From: JBDOQU01 sp039839375
GTDB lineage: Bacteria; Pseudomonadota; Alphaproteobacteria; DSM-16000; Inquilinaceae
Assembly (NCBI RefSeq): GCF_039839375.1
Contig: NZ_JBDOQU010000008.1
Location: forward strand, 62,001-126,000
DNA length: 64,000 nt
Direction: 5' to 3'
Below the pieces are notes generated by a model, which made no database searches, was not told the DNA's origin, and saw nothing but the letters and a program-made list of their open reading frames with translations. Made by a program: the position numbers and the translations under genes. Below are positions 25,234 to 34,585 of this stretch, in pieces (position 1 is the stretch's first letter; each line of letters begins with the position of its first letter).

Positions 25234-26952
25234 GTGAATGCTTTTCTGAACACTCTCCGCAGTCTGGGTCCCCTACGGCTTGCCGCGATGGGCGGGGTGG
25301 CGATTGGCCTTATCGGCTTCTTCGTCTTCCTGATGGCGCGCCTGTCCACGCCCCAGATGGACCTGCTCTATGGCGACCTCAGCCTTACCGACAGCGGCGC
25401 CATGGTGCAGCGGCTGGATGAGATGGCGATTCCCTACCAGGTGGACGGCGACGGCGCACGCATCCTGGTTCCCATCGACCAGGTCGACCGGGTGCGGGTG
25501 CTGCTGGCTGAGGAAGGGCTGCCGCGCGGCGGCTCCATCGGCAGCGTCGGCAACGAGATCTGGGACCAGACCGACGGGTTCGGCACCACCAACTTCATGC
25601 AGAACATCAATCGCCTGCGCGCCATGGAAGGCGAGCTGGCGCGGACGATCAGCACCATCGCCGGCGTCCAGTCCGCCCGCGTCCATCTGGTGCTGCCGGA
25701 GCGGGAGCTGTTCTCCCGCGACCGGCAGGAGCCGAGCGCGAGCGTCGTGCTGCAACTGGACCGCGCCGGCCTCTCCAACGAACAGGTGATGGCGATCCGG
25801 CATCTGGTGGCGACGGCCGTGCCGCGCCTGCAACCGACCAGCATTTCAATCGTCGACGATCAGGGCACGCTGCTGGCCAGCGGGACCGATGGCGATGAAG
25901 GCAGCCTTCAGCTTGCCGACAATCTGGAGATCCGCCGCGACTATGAGCGGCGGCTGGTCGAGCAGATCGAGCAGCTTCTGGGCCAGTCTGTCGGCGTCGG
26001 CAAGGTCGAGGCGCGGGTCAGCGCGCAGATGGATTTCGACCGGGTGACGACCAGCGAGGAGCGGTACGACCCGGACAGCCAGGTCGCGCGATCCGTCCAG
26101 TTCATCGAGGATACGAGCGAGAGCACCACCGGCGGCGGTCCGGATCCGGTCACGGTGGCGACGAACCTGCCGGAAGCCGACGTGCCCGGCCTGTTCGACG
26201 GCGGCGGCATGGCCGGCCCCAGCGAGACGAACAGCCGCACCGAGGAGACGACCAACTTCGAGATCAGTCGCGTCGTACAGAACACGGTGCGCGAGACCCC
26301 GGTCGTGACCCGCCTCTCGATCGCGGTGATGATCGATGGCGTCTACACGACCGGCGCCGAAGGGCAGACCGTCTACCAGCCCCGCGACATGGAGGAGATG
26401 GAGAAGCTGGCCGCCCTGGCGCGGTCCGCGGTTGGGTTCGACGCCGCGCGCGGCGACACGATCGAGGTCGTGAACATGCGCTTCGCGTCGACCGAAACCG
26501 ACCTGGCCGCGCCGCTGCCGGACAACACCATCTTCGGCGTCCCGCGCGACGATCTGTTCCGCATGGCCGAGATGCTGGTGCTGGCGATCGTGGCGGTGCT
26601 GGTCATCCTGCTGGTGATCCGCCCCCTGCTGGCGCGGGTGCTGGAAGGCAGCCGGAACACCCCCGTCGGCGACGCGCTGGATGGTTTCCTGCCCGATCCG
26701 ACGGGCGGCATGCAGCGGGCGGCGCTGGCCGGACCCGGCATGTCAAGCATTCCCGGCATGAGCAACACCGACCTGGCCGCGCTGCCTTCCGGCGGCGGCC
26801 AGGAGGAAAGCGAGCTGGACGCCCTGATCGACATCGGCCAGGTCGAAGGCCGGGTCCGCGCCTCCTCCCTGCGGAAGGTGGGCGAGATCGTGGAGAAGCA
26901 CCCGGAGGAGGCCGTCGCCATCATCCGGAACTGGATGTACCAGGAAAGCTGA
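25234..26952 (+). CDS. fliF: flagellar MS-ring protein FliF
   Basis: Inner-membrane ring on which the basal body is built. The 572-residue protein has an N-terminal membrane segment (about 17-36, GGVAIGLIGFFVFLMA), YscJ/FliF ring-building domains (about 45-230, including ESVA-like GLPRGGSIGSVG and ARVHLVLPERELFSRDRQEP), an extracellular beta-collar region, a second membrane segment (about 448-468, MLVLAIVAVLVILLVI) and the C-terminal FliG-binding helices (SSLRKVGEIVEKHPEEAVAI). It starts with GTG. It opens the fliF-G-H-N-flbD-flhA run. Confidence 0.95.
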   Translation: MNAFLNTLRSLGPLRLAAMGGVAIGLIGFFVFLMARLSTPQMDLLYGDLSLTDSGAMVQRLDEMAIPYQVDGDGARILVPIDQVDRVRVLLAEEGLPRGGSIGSVGNEIWDQTDGFGTTNFMQNINRLRAMEGELARTISTIAGVQSARVHLVLPERELFSRDRQEPSASVVLQLDRAGLSNEQVMAIRHLVATAVPRLQPTSISIVDDQGTLLASGTDGDEGSLQLADNLEIRRDYERRLVEQIEQLLGQSVGVGKVEARVSAQMDFDRVTTSEERYDPDSQVARSVQFIEDTSESTTGGGPDPVTVATNLPEADVPGLFDGGGMAGPSETNSRTEETTNFEISRVVQNTVRETPVVTRLSIAVMIDGVYTTGAEGQTVYQPRDMEEMEKLAALARSAVGFDAARGDTIEVVNMRFASTETDLAAPLPDNTIFGVPRDDLFRMAEMLVLAIVAVLVILLVIRPLLARVLEGSRNTPVGDALDGFLPDPTGGMQRAALAGPGMSSIPGMSNTDLAALPSGGGQEESELDALIDIGQVEGRVRASSLRKVGEIVEKHPEEAVAIIRNWMYQES

Positions 26953-27002
26953 GCGCGCCGCCGCTCCGCTCAGAAAATTTCTTGAACGCATAGGAAAACA
27001 CG

Positions 27003-28028
27003 ATGGCGGCCATCCGCGTACGCGACGACTTCCGCAGCATGAGCGGGCCCGAGAAGGCGGCGGTCCTGATGCTGGCCCTGGGCGAGGAGCACGCCGCGCG
27101 CCTGTTCGTCTTCATGGATGAGGACGAGATCAAGGAACTCAGCCAGACGATGGCGAACCTCGGCACGATCAGCGCGACCCTGGTCGAGCGGCTGTGCGTG
27201 GAGTTCGCCGAGCAGATCTCCTCCACCGGCTCGCTGGTCGGCACGTTCGAATCGACCGAAAGGCTGCTCCTGAAGGTGATGGACCGCGAGAAGGTCGACA
27301 CCATCATGGAGGAGATCCGCGGCCCCGCCGGTCGGACGATGTGGGAGAAGCTGGCCAATGTGAACGAGAACGTCCTGGCCAACTACCTGAAGAACGAATA
27401 CCCGCAGACCGTCGCCGTGGTGCTGTCGAAGATCAAGGCCGACCATGCGGCCCAGGTGCTGGGGCTGCTGCCGGAGAGCTTCGCCATGGAGGTTATCATG
27501 CGCATGCTGCGCATGGAGGCGGTCCAGAAGGACGTGCTGGACGATGTGGAGCGGACGCTGCGGACGGAGTTCATGTCGAACCTGGCCCGGACCAACCGCC
27601 GCGACGCCCACGAGATGATGGCGGAGATCTTCAACAATCTGGACCGCCAGACCGAGAACAAGTTCCTGACCGCCCTGGAGGAACGCAACCGCGACGCCGC
27701 GGAGCGGATCAAGGCGCTGATGTTCACCTTCGAGGATCTGGGCCGGCTGGACCCGACCGCGATCCAGACCGTGCTGCGCGCGGTGGAGAAGGACAAGCTG
27801 GCGATCGCGCTGAAGGGCGCGTCGGAGACGCTGCGCGACCTCTTCTTCTCCAACATGTCGGAACGCGCCGGGAAGCTGATGCGCGAGGAGATGAGCGCGA
27901 TGGGCCCGGTCCGCCTGAAGGACGTGGACGAATCGCAGATGTACATGGTGCAGGTCGCCAAGGACCTGGCCGGCCGCGGCGAGATCATCATCGCCGAGGG
28001 CAAGGGCGACGACGAGCTGGTGTACTAG
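27003..28028 (+). CDS. fliG: flagellar motor switch protein FliG
   Basis: Rotor protein that couples the MS ring to the C-ring and receives torque from the stator. The 341-residue protein shows the N-terminal FliF-binding domain (SGPEKAAVLMLALGEEHA), the middle domain with NEYPQTVAVVLSKIKADHAAQVL and the EHPQ-like motif, and the C-terminal torque helix with LMFTFEDLGRLD and NMSERAGKLMREEM, where the charged torque residues lie. It starts 50 bp after fliF and is followed 3 bp later by fliH. Confidence 0.96.
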   Translation: MAAIRVRDDFRSMSGPEKAAVLMLALGEEHAARLFVFMDEDEIKELSQTMANLGTISATLVERLCVEFAEQISSTGSLVGTFESTERLLLKVMDREKVDTIMEEIRGPAGRTMWEKLANVNENVLANYLKNEYPQTVAVVLSKIKADHAAQVLGLLPESFAMEVIMRMLRMEAVQKDVLDDVERTLRTEFMSNLARTNRRDAHEMMAEIFNNLDRQTENKFLTALEERNRDAAERIKALMFTFEDLGRLDPTAIQTVLRAVEKDKLAIALKGASETLRDLFFSNMSERAGKLMREEMSAMGPVRLKDVDESQMYMVQVAKDLAGRGEIIIAEGKGDDELVY

Positions 28029-28031
28029 CCG

Positions 28032-28745
28032 ATGGCAAAGTCCCAACGCTTCCTGTTCGACACCTCCTTCGACCTCGACGCCCCCGACCTGGAGGACGAG
28101 GCGACGGAGGAGGCGGTCGAGACGCCGGAGCCTGAGCCGCCGCCGACCTTCACGGAGGAAGAGATGGCGGCCGCTCGCGCCGACGCGCGGGCCGAAGGCG
28201 AAGCGGCCGGGCGCGCGGAAGCGATGGCTTCGGTCGAGCGGCAGGCGGCGGACGCGCTGACCGCGATCGGCGACCGCGCGGCGGCCTTACTGGACGCCCA
28301 ACGCGGCCAGGATGCGGAACTGGCCGAGCAGGCCATGGAAGCGGCGATGGCGATGGTCCGGAAGCTGTTCCCGGACCTGGCGCAGCGCAAGGGGATGGCG
28401 GAGATCGAAGCCGTGATCGGCGCATGCCTGGGCGACCTGATGGAGGAGCCGAGGATCGTCATTCGGGTCGCCGATCCGATGCTGGACATGGTCAAGGCCC
28501 GGATCGGGGAGATCACCGGCAGACTGGGCTTCGACGGCGCGGTGGTCCTGCTGGCGGAGCCGAGCCTGGGACCGTCGGACGTCAAGGTCGAATGGGCCGA
28601 CGGCGGCGCGGAGCGGATTTCGGAGAAGCTGTGGGCGGAGATGGAGGCGGCGGCCGCCCGCCTGCGTTCCGCCAAACCCAAACCCGTCGCCGGGGACGCG
28701 CCGAAAGGCGACGGCAGGCCCGGCAAACTGACACTCGCAAGCTAG
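28032..28745 (+). CDS. fliH: flagellar assembly protein FliH
   Basis: Regulator of the export ATPase FliI, which it tethers to the C-ring protein FliN. The 237-residue protein has an acidic N-terminus, a coiled-coil centre rich in Ala/Glu with small-residue repeats (EGEAAGRAEAMA region, about 45-110) and the C-terminal FliI-binding domain with GFDGAVVLLAEPSLGPSDVKVEW. Identity rests on position between fliG and fliN and on these features, since FliH is weakly conserved. fliI is elsewhere (36557-37918). Confidence 0.86.
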   Translation: MAKSQRFLFDTSFDLDAPDLEDEATEEAVETPEPEPPPTFTEEEMAAARADARAEGEAAGRAEAMASVERQAADALTAIGDRAAALLDAQRGQDAELAEQAMEAAMAMVRKLFPDLAQRKGMAEIEAVIGACLGDLMEEPRIVIRVADPMLDMVKARIGEITGRLGFDGAVVLLAEPSLGPSDVKVEWADGGAERISEKLWAEMEAAAARLRSAKPKPVAGDAPKGDGRPGKLTLAS

Positions 28746-28755
28746 GAGAGGCCCT

Positions 28756-29097
28756 ATGGCCAATAGCGACAATCTCGATCTCGACGATCTGGACACCAAG
28801 ATGAACGGCAACGGCCCCGATCTGGGAGATGGCGAGGACATGCCCGTCGTCACCAAGGACCTGGAGGCGATCTACGACATCCCGGTCCAGATCTCCGCGG
28901 TGCTGGGCAAGACCACCATGCAGGTCAACCAGCTTCTGAAGCTGGGCCGCGGCGCGGTGGTGGAACTGGACCGCAAGGTCGGCGAGGCCATCGACATCTA
29001 TGTGAACAACCGTCTGGTCGCGCGCGGCGAGGTCGTGGTGGTCGAGGACCGCCTGGGCGTGACCATGACCGAGATCATCAAATCCGACCGTTCCTGA
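28756..29097 (+). CDS. fliN: flagellar motor switch protein FliN
   Basis: C-ring component and docking site for the export ATPase complex. The 113-residue protein has an acidic N-terminal extension (about 1-35) followed by the SpoA/FliN domain with IYDIPVQISAVLGKTTMQVN, LLKLGRGAVVELDRKVGEAI and DIYVNNRLVARGEVVVVEDR, the diagnostic motif series. fliM is not in the window and must lie elsewhere. Confidence 0.95.
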   Translation: MANSDNLDLDDLDTKMNGNGPDLGDGEDMPVVTKDLEAIYDIPVQISAVLGKTTMQVNQLLKLGRGAVVELDRKVGEAIDIYVNNRLVARGEVVVVEDRLGVTMTEIIKSDRS

Positions 29098-29148
29098 ATT
29101 TGAGGTCGGCGGGCGTCAGCGTCCGCTTCGTGGAGAGAGGTTAGCACC

Positions 29149-30519
29149 ATGCGTCTACTCATCGTCGGCACCCTTGAGGGCCACATCACCACGGCCGGCA
29201 AGATCGCCCACCAGCGGGGGGCGAAGGTCGCGCATATCGAGACGGTGGAAGGCGCGCTGAAGACCCTGCGCAACGGCCAGGGCGCCGACCTTGTGATGGT
29301 CGACGTCAAGCTGGACGTGCTGGATCTCTGCGACCGGTTGAAGGCCGAACGCATCCATGTGCCCGTGGTCGCCTGCGGCATCGGCACCGACGCCGGCGCG
29401 GCGGTTCGCGCCATCCGGTCGGGCGCGAAGGAGTATATCCCCCTTCCCCCGGACGCGGAGCTGATCGCCGCCGTGCTGGAGGCGGTGGCGGAGGAAAGCC
29501 ATTCGATCGTCAGCCGCGACCCGGCGATGAGCCGGGTGCTGAAGCTGGCCGACCAGGTGTCGCCCAGCGACGCCAGCGTGCTGATCACCGGCGAAAGCGG
29601 CACCGGCAAGGAGCTGATGGCCCGCTACATCCACCGCAAGAGCCGGCGGGCGAACGCCAATTTCATCTCCGTCAACTGCGCGGCGATCCCGGAGAACCTG
29701 CTGGAGAGCGAGCTGTTCGGCCATGAGAAGGGCGCCTTCACCGGCGCCGTGGCCCGCCGCGTCGGCAAGTTCGAGGAAGCCAATGGCGGCACCCTGCTGC
29801 TGGACGAGATCAGCGAGATGCATCCGCGCCTCCAGGCCAAGCTGCTGCGCGCGGTCCAGGAGCGGGAGATCGACCGGGTCGGCGGCACGCAGCCGATCAA
29901 GGTGGACATCCGCCTGCTGGCGACCTCCAACCGCGATCTGGAGGAGGAGGTCCGCTCCGGCAATTTCCGCGAGGACCTCTATTTCCGCCTCAACGTCATG
30001 AACATCCGCCTGCCGAGCCTGCGGGAGCGGCCGGCGGACATCCCGCTGCTGGCCGAGCATTTCGTCCAGAAATACGCCGAAGTGAACGGTCTGGGCCGCA
30101 AGGCGCTGAGCGACGACGCCTCCGCGATGCTGGCCGCCCACCATTGGCGCGGCAATGTGCGGGAACTGGAGAACACGATGCACCGCGCGGTGCTGCTGTC
30201 GCCCGACGCGGCGGTGGAGCCGGACGCCATCATGCTGTCCGGCCAGGGCCTGGCGCCGGCCGCCCAGCCGGGCGCCGCGCCCTCCCCCGCCAATACGGCG
30301 ATGGAGCGCGCCTCCAACCTGGTCGGCCGCACGGTGGCGGAGGTAGAGCGCGACCTGATCATGGAGACGCTGAACCACACGCTGGGCAACCGCACCCATG
30401 CGGCGAACATCCTGGGCATCTCCATCCGCACGCTGCGCAACAAGCTGAAGCAGTACGGCGAGGAAGGCGTGTCGATCCCGATGCCGGGCGAGCCGGAGCG
30501 GGCGCGGGCGCTGGGCTGA
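29149..30519 (+). CDS. flbD: FlbD-type sigma-54-dependent flagellar transcription factor
   Basis: Activator of late flagellar genes with sigma-54 RNA polymerase. The 456-residue protein has an N-terminal receiver-like domain (1-115) that keeps Asp52 but lacks the upstream acidic pair, as in FlbD proteins that do not rely on ordinary phosphorylation. The AAA+ domain has Walker A GESGTGKE (148-155), the sigma-54-contact loop GAFTGA (195-200) and Walker B GGTLLLDE (213-220). A Fis-type HTH is near the end (NRTHAANILGISIRTLRNKL). Likely targets are the three sigma-54 promoters in this window. The partner FliX is not present here. Confidence 0.93.
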   Translation: MRLLIVGTLEGHITTAGKIAHQRGAKVAHIETVEGALKTLRNGQGADLVMVDVKLDVLDLCDRLKAERIHVPVVACGIGTDAGAAVRAIRSGAKEYIPLPPDAELIAAVLEAVAEESHSIVSRDPAMSRVLKLADQVSPSDASVLITGESGTGKELMARYIHRKSRRANANFISVNCAAIPENLLESELFGHEKGAFTGAVARRVGKFEEANGGTLLLDEISEMHPRLQAKLLRAVQEREIDRVGGTQPIKVDIRLLATSNRDLEEEVRSGNFREDLYFRLNVMNIRLPSLRERPADIPLLAEHFVQKYAEVNGLGRKALSDDASAMLAAHHWRGNVRELENTMHRAVLLSPDAAVEPDAIMLSGQGLAPAAQPGAAPSPANTAMERASNLVGRTVAEVERDLIMETLNHTLGNRTHAANILGISIRTLRNKLKQYGEEGVSIPMPGEPERARALG

Positions 30520-30575
30520 ATGAACAGAGGCCTCTCGCCACGCCTCAAGGGCGCGGGTGACATGGAGCGTTCGAC

Positions 30576-32702
30576 GTGACCGATCAAAGCGGAGCGATAG
30601 AGAGCAGTTCTCCTGGCGGCGGCGGCAGGCTGTCGCTGGCCGCGCTGGGCGGCGGCATCGCCAAGCGCGGCGACATCGCGCTGGCGCTGGGCGTCGTCGC
30701 GATCCTGGTCGTGCTCATCCTGCCGATGCCGGCATGGCTGCTGGATATCAGCCTGGCGCTGTCGATCACCCTTTCCGTCCTCATCCTGATGACGGTGCTG
30801 TTCATCGACAAGCCGCTGGAATTCTCCTCCTTCCCGACGATCCTCCTGATCGCGACGATGCTGAGGCTGGCGCTGAACCTGGCGTCGACGAGGTTGATTC
30901 TCGCCAATGGGCATGAGGGGCACGACGCCGCCGGCAAGGTGATCGAAGCCTTCGGCAACTTCGTCATGGGCGGCAACTTCGTCATCGGGATCATCGTGTT
31001 CGCGATCCTGGTGATCGTGAACTTCGTCGTCATCACCAAGGGTTCCGGCCGCATCGCCGAGGTGAGCGCGCGGTTCAGCCTTGACGCCATGCCGGGCAAG
31101 CAGATGGCGATCGACGCCGACCTGTCCGCCGGGCTGATAAACGAGGAGCAGGCCCGCTCCCGCCGCAAGGAGCTGGAGGACGAGAGCACCTTCTACGGCG
31201 CCATGGACGGCGCCGCGAAGTTCGTGCGCGGCGACGCCATCGCCGGCCTGCTGATCACCTTCATCAACGTCATCGGCGGCATCATCATCGGCACGGTCCA
31301 GATGGGCCTGTCGTTCGGCGAGGCGGCGAACGTCTACACGCTGCTGACGGTGGGCGACGGGCTGGTCAGCCAGATCCCGGCGCTGATCGTTTCCGTCGGC
31401 GCGGGCATACTGGTCACCAAGGCCGGCGTCGCCGGGTCCGCCGACAAGGCGGTGTTCGGCCAGTTGAGCGGCTATCCCAAGGCGCTGGGACTGTCGGCGA
31501 TCCTGATGGCCTGCCTGGGCCTGCTGCCGGGCATCCCGATGATCCCGTTCCTGGGCATGGCCGCGCTGGCCGGCGGCGCGGCGTGGAAACTGTCCCGGAG
31601 GAAGATCGATGAAGCGGCGGAGCGGGAGGTCCAGACGCAGAAGGAGGCGAACGCCGCCCCGGTGGCGGAGGAGCCTATCTCATCCGCCCTGCAGATCGAC
31701 CAGATCCGGCTGGAGCTGGGCTATGGCCTGCTGGCGCTGATCAACAACGCCAGCGGCGCGCGCCTGACCGACCAGATCAAGGGGCTGCGCCGGCAGTTGG
31801 CCGCCGACATGGGCTTCGTCCTGCCGTCGGTCCGCATCCAGGACAACCTCCAGCTTCCGGCCAACACCTATGTCATCCGGGTAAAGGAGATCGAGAGCGC
31901 GCGCGGCGACGTGCGGCCCGGCATGCTGCTGGTGATGGACCCGCGCGGCGACGCCATCTCCATGGCCGGCGAGGCGACGACGGAGCCCACCTTCGGCCTT
32001 CCGGCCATGTGGATCGACCCGAAGAACAAGGAAGAGGCGATGTTCCGCGGCTATACCGTCGTGGACGCCCAGACCGTCATCACCACCCATCTGACGGAGA
32101 CGATCAAGGACCAGATGCCCGAGCTTCTGTCCTATGCCGAGACGCAGAAGCTTCTGGACGAGCTGGACAAGGATCATCAGAAACTGGTCGCGGACGTCGT
32201 GCCCAACCAGATCACCATCGGCGGCCTTCAGCGGGTTCTCCAGAACCTGCTGACCGAGCGGGTGTCGATCCGCGACCTGCCGACGATCCTGGAGGGGGTG
32301 GCGGAGGCATGCAGCTACACCCGCAACGTCAACGCGATCACCGAGCATGTGCGCAGCCGGCTGGCCCGCCAGTTGAGCAACGCCGGGACCAACGATTCCG
32401 GCTTCATCCCGCTGGTCACCCTGTCGCCGAACTGGGAGCAGGCGTTCGCCGAAGCGGTGGTCGGCGACGGCGAGGACCGGCAACTCGCGATGGCGCCGAC
32501 CAAGCTTCAGGAATTCATCAACGCTGTCCGCCAGACCTTCGAGCGCCACGCGATGATGGGCGAGAACCCGGTCCTGCTGACCAGCCCCGGCATCCGCGCC
32601 TATGTCCGGTCGATCGTGGAGCGGTTCCGGCCGGCGACCACGGTCATGTCGCAGAACGAAATCCACCCGAAGGCGCGCATCAAGACCTTGGGCCAGATAT
32701 GA
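30576..32702 (+). CDS. flhA: flagellar export gate protein FlhA
   Basis: Largest inner-membrane component of the flagellar type III export gate. The 708-residue protein has about eight membrane helices in the first 340 residues, the FHIPEP-family cytoplasmic loop containing GRIAEVSARFSLDAMPGKQM, and a soluble C-terminal domain (about 370-708) that docks chaperone-substrate complexes. It starts with GTG after a GGAG site. flhB, fliP, fliQ and fliR are not in the window. Confidence 0.96.
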   Translation: MTDQSGAIESSSPGGGGRLSLAALGGGIAKRGDIALALGVVAILVVLILPMPAWLLDISLALSITLSVLILMTVLFIDKPLEFSSFPTILLIATMLRLALNLASTRLILANGHEGHDAAGKVIEAFGNFVMGGNFVIGIIVFAILVIVNFVVITKGSGRIAEVSARFSLDAMPGKQMAIDADLSAGLINEEQARSRRKELEDESTFYGAMDGAAKFVRGDAIAGLLITFINVIGGIIIGTVQMGLSFGEAANVYTLLTVGDGLVSQIPALIVSVGAGILVTKAGVAGSADKAVFGQLSGYPKALGLSAILMACLGLLPGIPMIPFLGMAALAGGAAWKLSRRKIDEAAEREVQTQKEANAAPVAEEPISSALQIDQIRLELGYGLLALINNASGARLTDQIKGLRRQLAADMGFVLPSVRIQDNLQLPANTYVIRVKEIESARGDVRPGMLLVMDPRGDAISMAGEATTEPTFGLPAMWIDPKNKEEAMFRGYTVVDAQTVITTHLTETIKDQMPELLSYAETQKLLDELDKDHQKLVADVVPNQITIGGLQRVLQNLLTERVSIRDLPTILEGVAEACSYTRNVNAITEHVRSRLARQLSNAGTNDSGFIPLVTLSPNWEQAFAEAVVGDGEDRQLAMAPTKLQEFINAVRQTFERHAMMGENPVLLTSPGIRAYVRSIVERFRPATTVMSQNEIHPKARIKTLGQI

Positions 32703-32732
32703 AGAGCCGCGGACATGAGGAGTCATTGATCG

Positions 32733-33743
32733 GTGCGTCTCAAATCCTTCACCGCGCCCACCGTGGCTGAGGCGATGGCCCAGATCCGCGAGACGCTGGG
32801 CGACGCCGCGATCATCGTGGCGACCAACGACGACAGGGATGGCGGCGTCCGCGTGACGGCGGCGATCGACGAGGAGACGGTGCGCAAGCCCCCTCCCCGT
32901 CCAGCACGCACCGACGCGCCCGACCCGGCCGACGGGCTGGACGCCATCTACCGCGCAATGCGGTCCCACGGCGTGCCCGCCATCATCGGGGAGGCGCTGC
33001 TGGACCGGATCGCCGGGTTCGACACGCGCGACCCCGGCCGCGCCCTTTCGGCAGGGCTGCGGGATATGTTCGGCTTTTCTTCCCTCGCCAACCGTGAGGA
33101 TGGCCGGCCGATCGTCATGGTCGGCCCGCCGGGCGTGGGCAAGACGCAGACGACGGCGAAGCTGGCGGCCCGCGCGCTAATGGCTGGCCAGTCGGTGTCG
33201 CTGATCACCACAGATACGGACCGGACAGGCGGCGGCGCTTCGCTGGCCGCCTTCGCCGAAGCGATGAAGCTGCCGCTGGCTCGGGCGGACACGCCGACGG
33301 AACTGCGATCCGCCCTCGCCGAGACGAAGGCGGCCGACCTGGTCGTGATCGACACGGCCGGCCGCAACCATCTCCAGGCGGCGGATATGGTTGCGCTCGG
33401 CCGATTCCTCGTGCTGGGCGGGATGGAGCCGGTGCTGGCGCTGCCGGCGGGGCTGGATCCGGTGGAGGCCGGCGACATCGCGAAGGCGTTCGCCGATCTG
33501 GGCGCGCGGCGGCTGGTCGCCACGCGCGTTGACATGGCGCGCCGGCTGGGCAGCCTGCTGGCCGCAGCCCACGCGGCCAATCTCGCCTTCGCGGAATATG
33601 GCGACACCCCGCGCATCAAGGACGGAATTGTCCCCTTCGATCCTCCGGCGCTCGCCCGACTGCTGCTGACCGACCGTCACGACAACGCCGACGCCCGGCA
33701 ACCGCGTTCCCGGCAGGCGCATCAAGGAGCGCGCAGCGCATGA
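32733..33743 (+). CDS. flhF: FlhF-like SRP-type GTPase
   Basis: SRP54-type GTPase that places the flagellum in polarly flagellated bacteria. The 336-residue protein has a short N-terminal B-domain-like segment (MRLKSFTAPTVAEAMAQIRE), a helical N domain and the G domain with P-loop GPPGVGKT (131-138), LITTDTDRTGGGASLAAFAE, VVIDTAGRN and the closing specificity region. It is shorter than FlhF of Pseudomonas or Vibrio, mainly in the B domain. It starts with GTG and overlaps flhG by ATGA, the usual flhF-flhG pairing. Confidence 0.86.
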   Translation: MRLKSFTAPTVAEAMAQIRETLGDAAIIVATNDDRDGGVRVTAAIDEETVRKPPPRPARTDAPDPADGLDAIYRAMRSHGVPAIIGEALLDRIAGFDTRDPGRALSAGLRDMFGFSSLANREDGRPIVMVGPPGVGKTQTTAKLAARALMAGQSVSLITTDTDRTGGGASLAAFAEAMKLPLARADTPTELRSALAETKAADLVVIDTAGRNHLQAADMVALGRFLVLGGMEPVLALPAGLDPVEAGDIAKAFADLGARRLVATRVDMARRLGSLLAAAHAANLAFAEYGDTPRIKDGIVPFDPPALARLLLTDRHDNADARQPRSRQAHQGARSA

Positions 33744-34585
33744 CCACTCCCGCCATGTCACAGCCGCTTTCGGCAGCCGTCACGCCCCTTCCCGTCACGC
33801 CCCGCCGGATGGAAGGCATGATCGCCGTCGCCTCCGGCAAGGGCGGCGTCGGCAAGACCTGGTTCGCGGTGACGCTGGCCCAGGCGCTGGCCCAAGGGCT
33901 GACCGGGAAGAAGCAGAAGGTGCTGCTGTTCGACGGTGACCTCGGCCTCGCCAATGTCGACATACAGCTCGGCCTCATGCCGGAAGCGGATCTGGCCAGC
34001 GTGCTGGAGGGCGATTCCAGCCTGCGCGGCGCGGTCAGCCGCTTCGCGTCCGGCGGCTTCGACATCCTGGCCGGCCGGTCGGGATCGGGCAGCCTTGCAG
34101 GACTGACGCTGGACCGGCTGAACGCGCTGCGCGCGGAACTGGCCGAGTTGGCGGGCGGCTACGGAAGGGTGGTGGTCGACCTCGGCGCGGGGATCGACCG
34201 CGCGACCCGTCAACTGGCGCTCCAGGCCGGGACGGTGCTGATCGTGACGACGGAGGAGCCGACGGCGCTGACCGACGCCTATGCCTTCATCAAGCTGCTG
34301 CATGGCGCGCGGCCGGATGTCGACGTGCGGGTCGTGGTCAATCTGGCGCGGACCCTGAGGGACGGGGAGCGGACCTACGACACGCTGGCGCGCGCCTGCC
34401 AGAACTTCCTCCAGACCACCCCGCCGCTGCTGGGCGTCATCCGGCAGGACCGGCATGTGCGGGACGCGATCCGCGCCCAGGCCCCGCTGCTGGTCCGGTC
34501 GCCGCACAGCGATGCCGCCCGCGACGTGGAGGCGATCGCGGCGCGTCTGCTCTCCGCCCCTGCCAGCCCTCCCGGGAGCCGATGA
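33740..34585 (+). CDS. flhG: FlhG-like MinD/ParA-family ATPase
   Basis: MinD-like ATPase that counts or limits flagella together with FlhF. The 281-residue protein has the deviant Walker A SGKGGVGKT (32-40), FDGDLGLANVDIQLG, the VVVDLGAGIDRATRQL switch region and VLIVTTEEPTALTDAYAFIK. The C-terminus, where MinD proteins carry an amphipathic membrane helix, ends in a Pro/Ser-rich tail. It overlaps flhF upstream and a FliK-like gene downstream, both by 4 bp. Confidence 0.88.
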   Translation: MTTPAMSQPLSAAVTPLPVTPRRMEGMIAVASGKGGVGKTWFAVTLAQALAQGLTGKKQKVLLFDGDLGLANVDIQLGLMPEADLASVLEGDSSLRGAVSRFASGGFDILAGRSGSGSLAGLTLDRLNALRAELAELAGGYGRVVVDLGAGIDRATRQLALQAGTVLIVTTEEPTALTDAYAFIKLLHGARPDVDVRVVVNLARTLRDGERTYDTLARACQNFLQTTPPLLGVIRQDRHVRDAIRAQAPLLVRSPHSDAARDVEAIAARLLSAPASPPGSR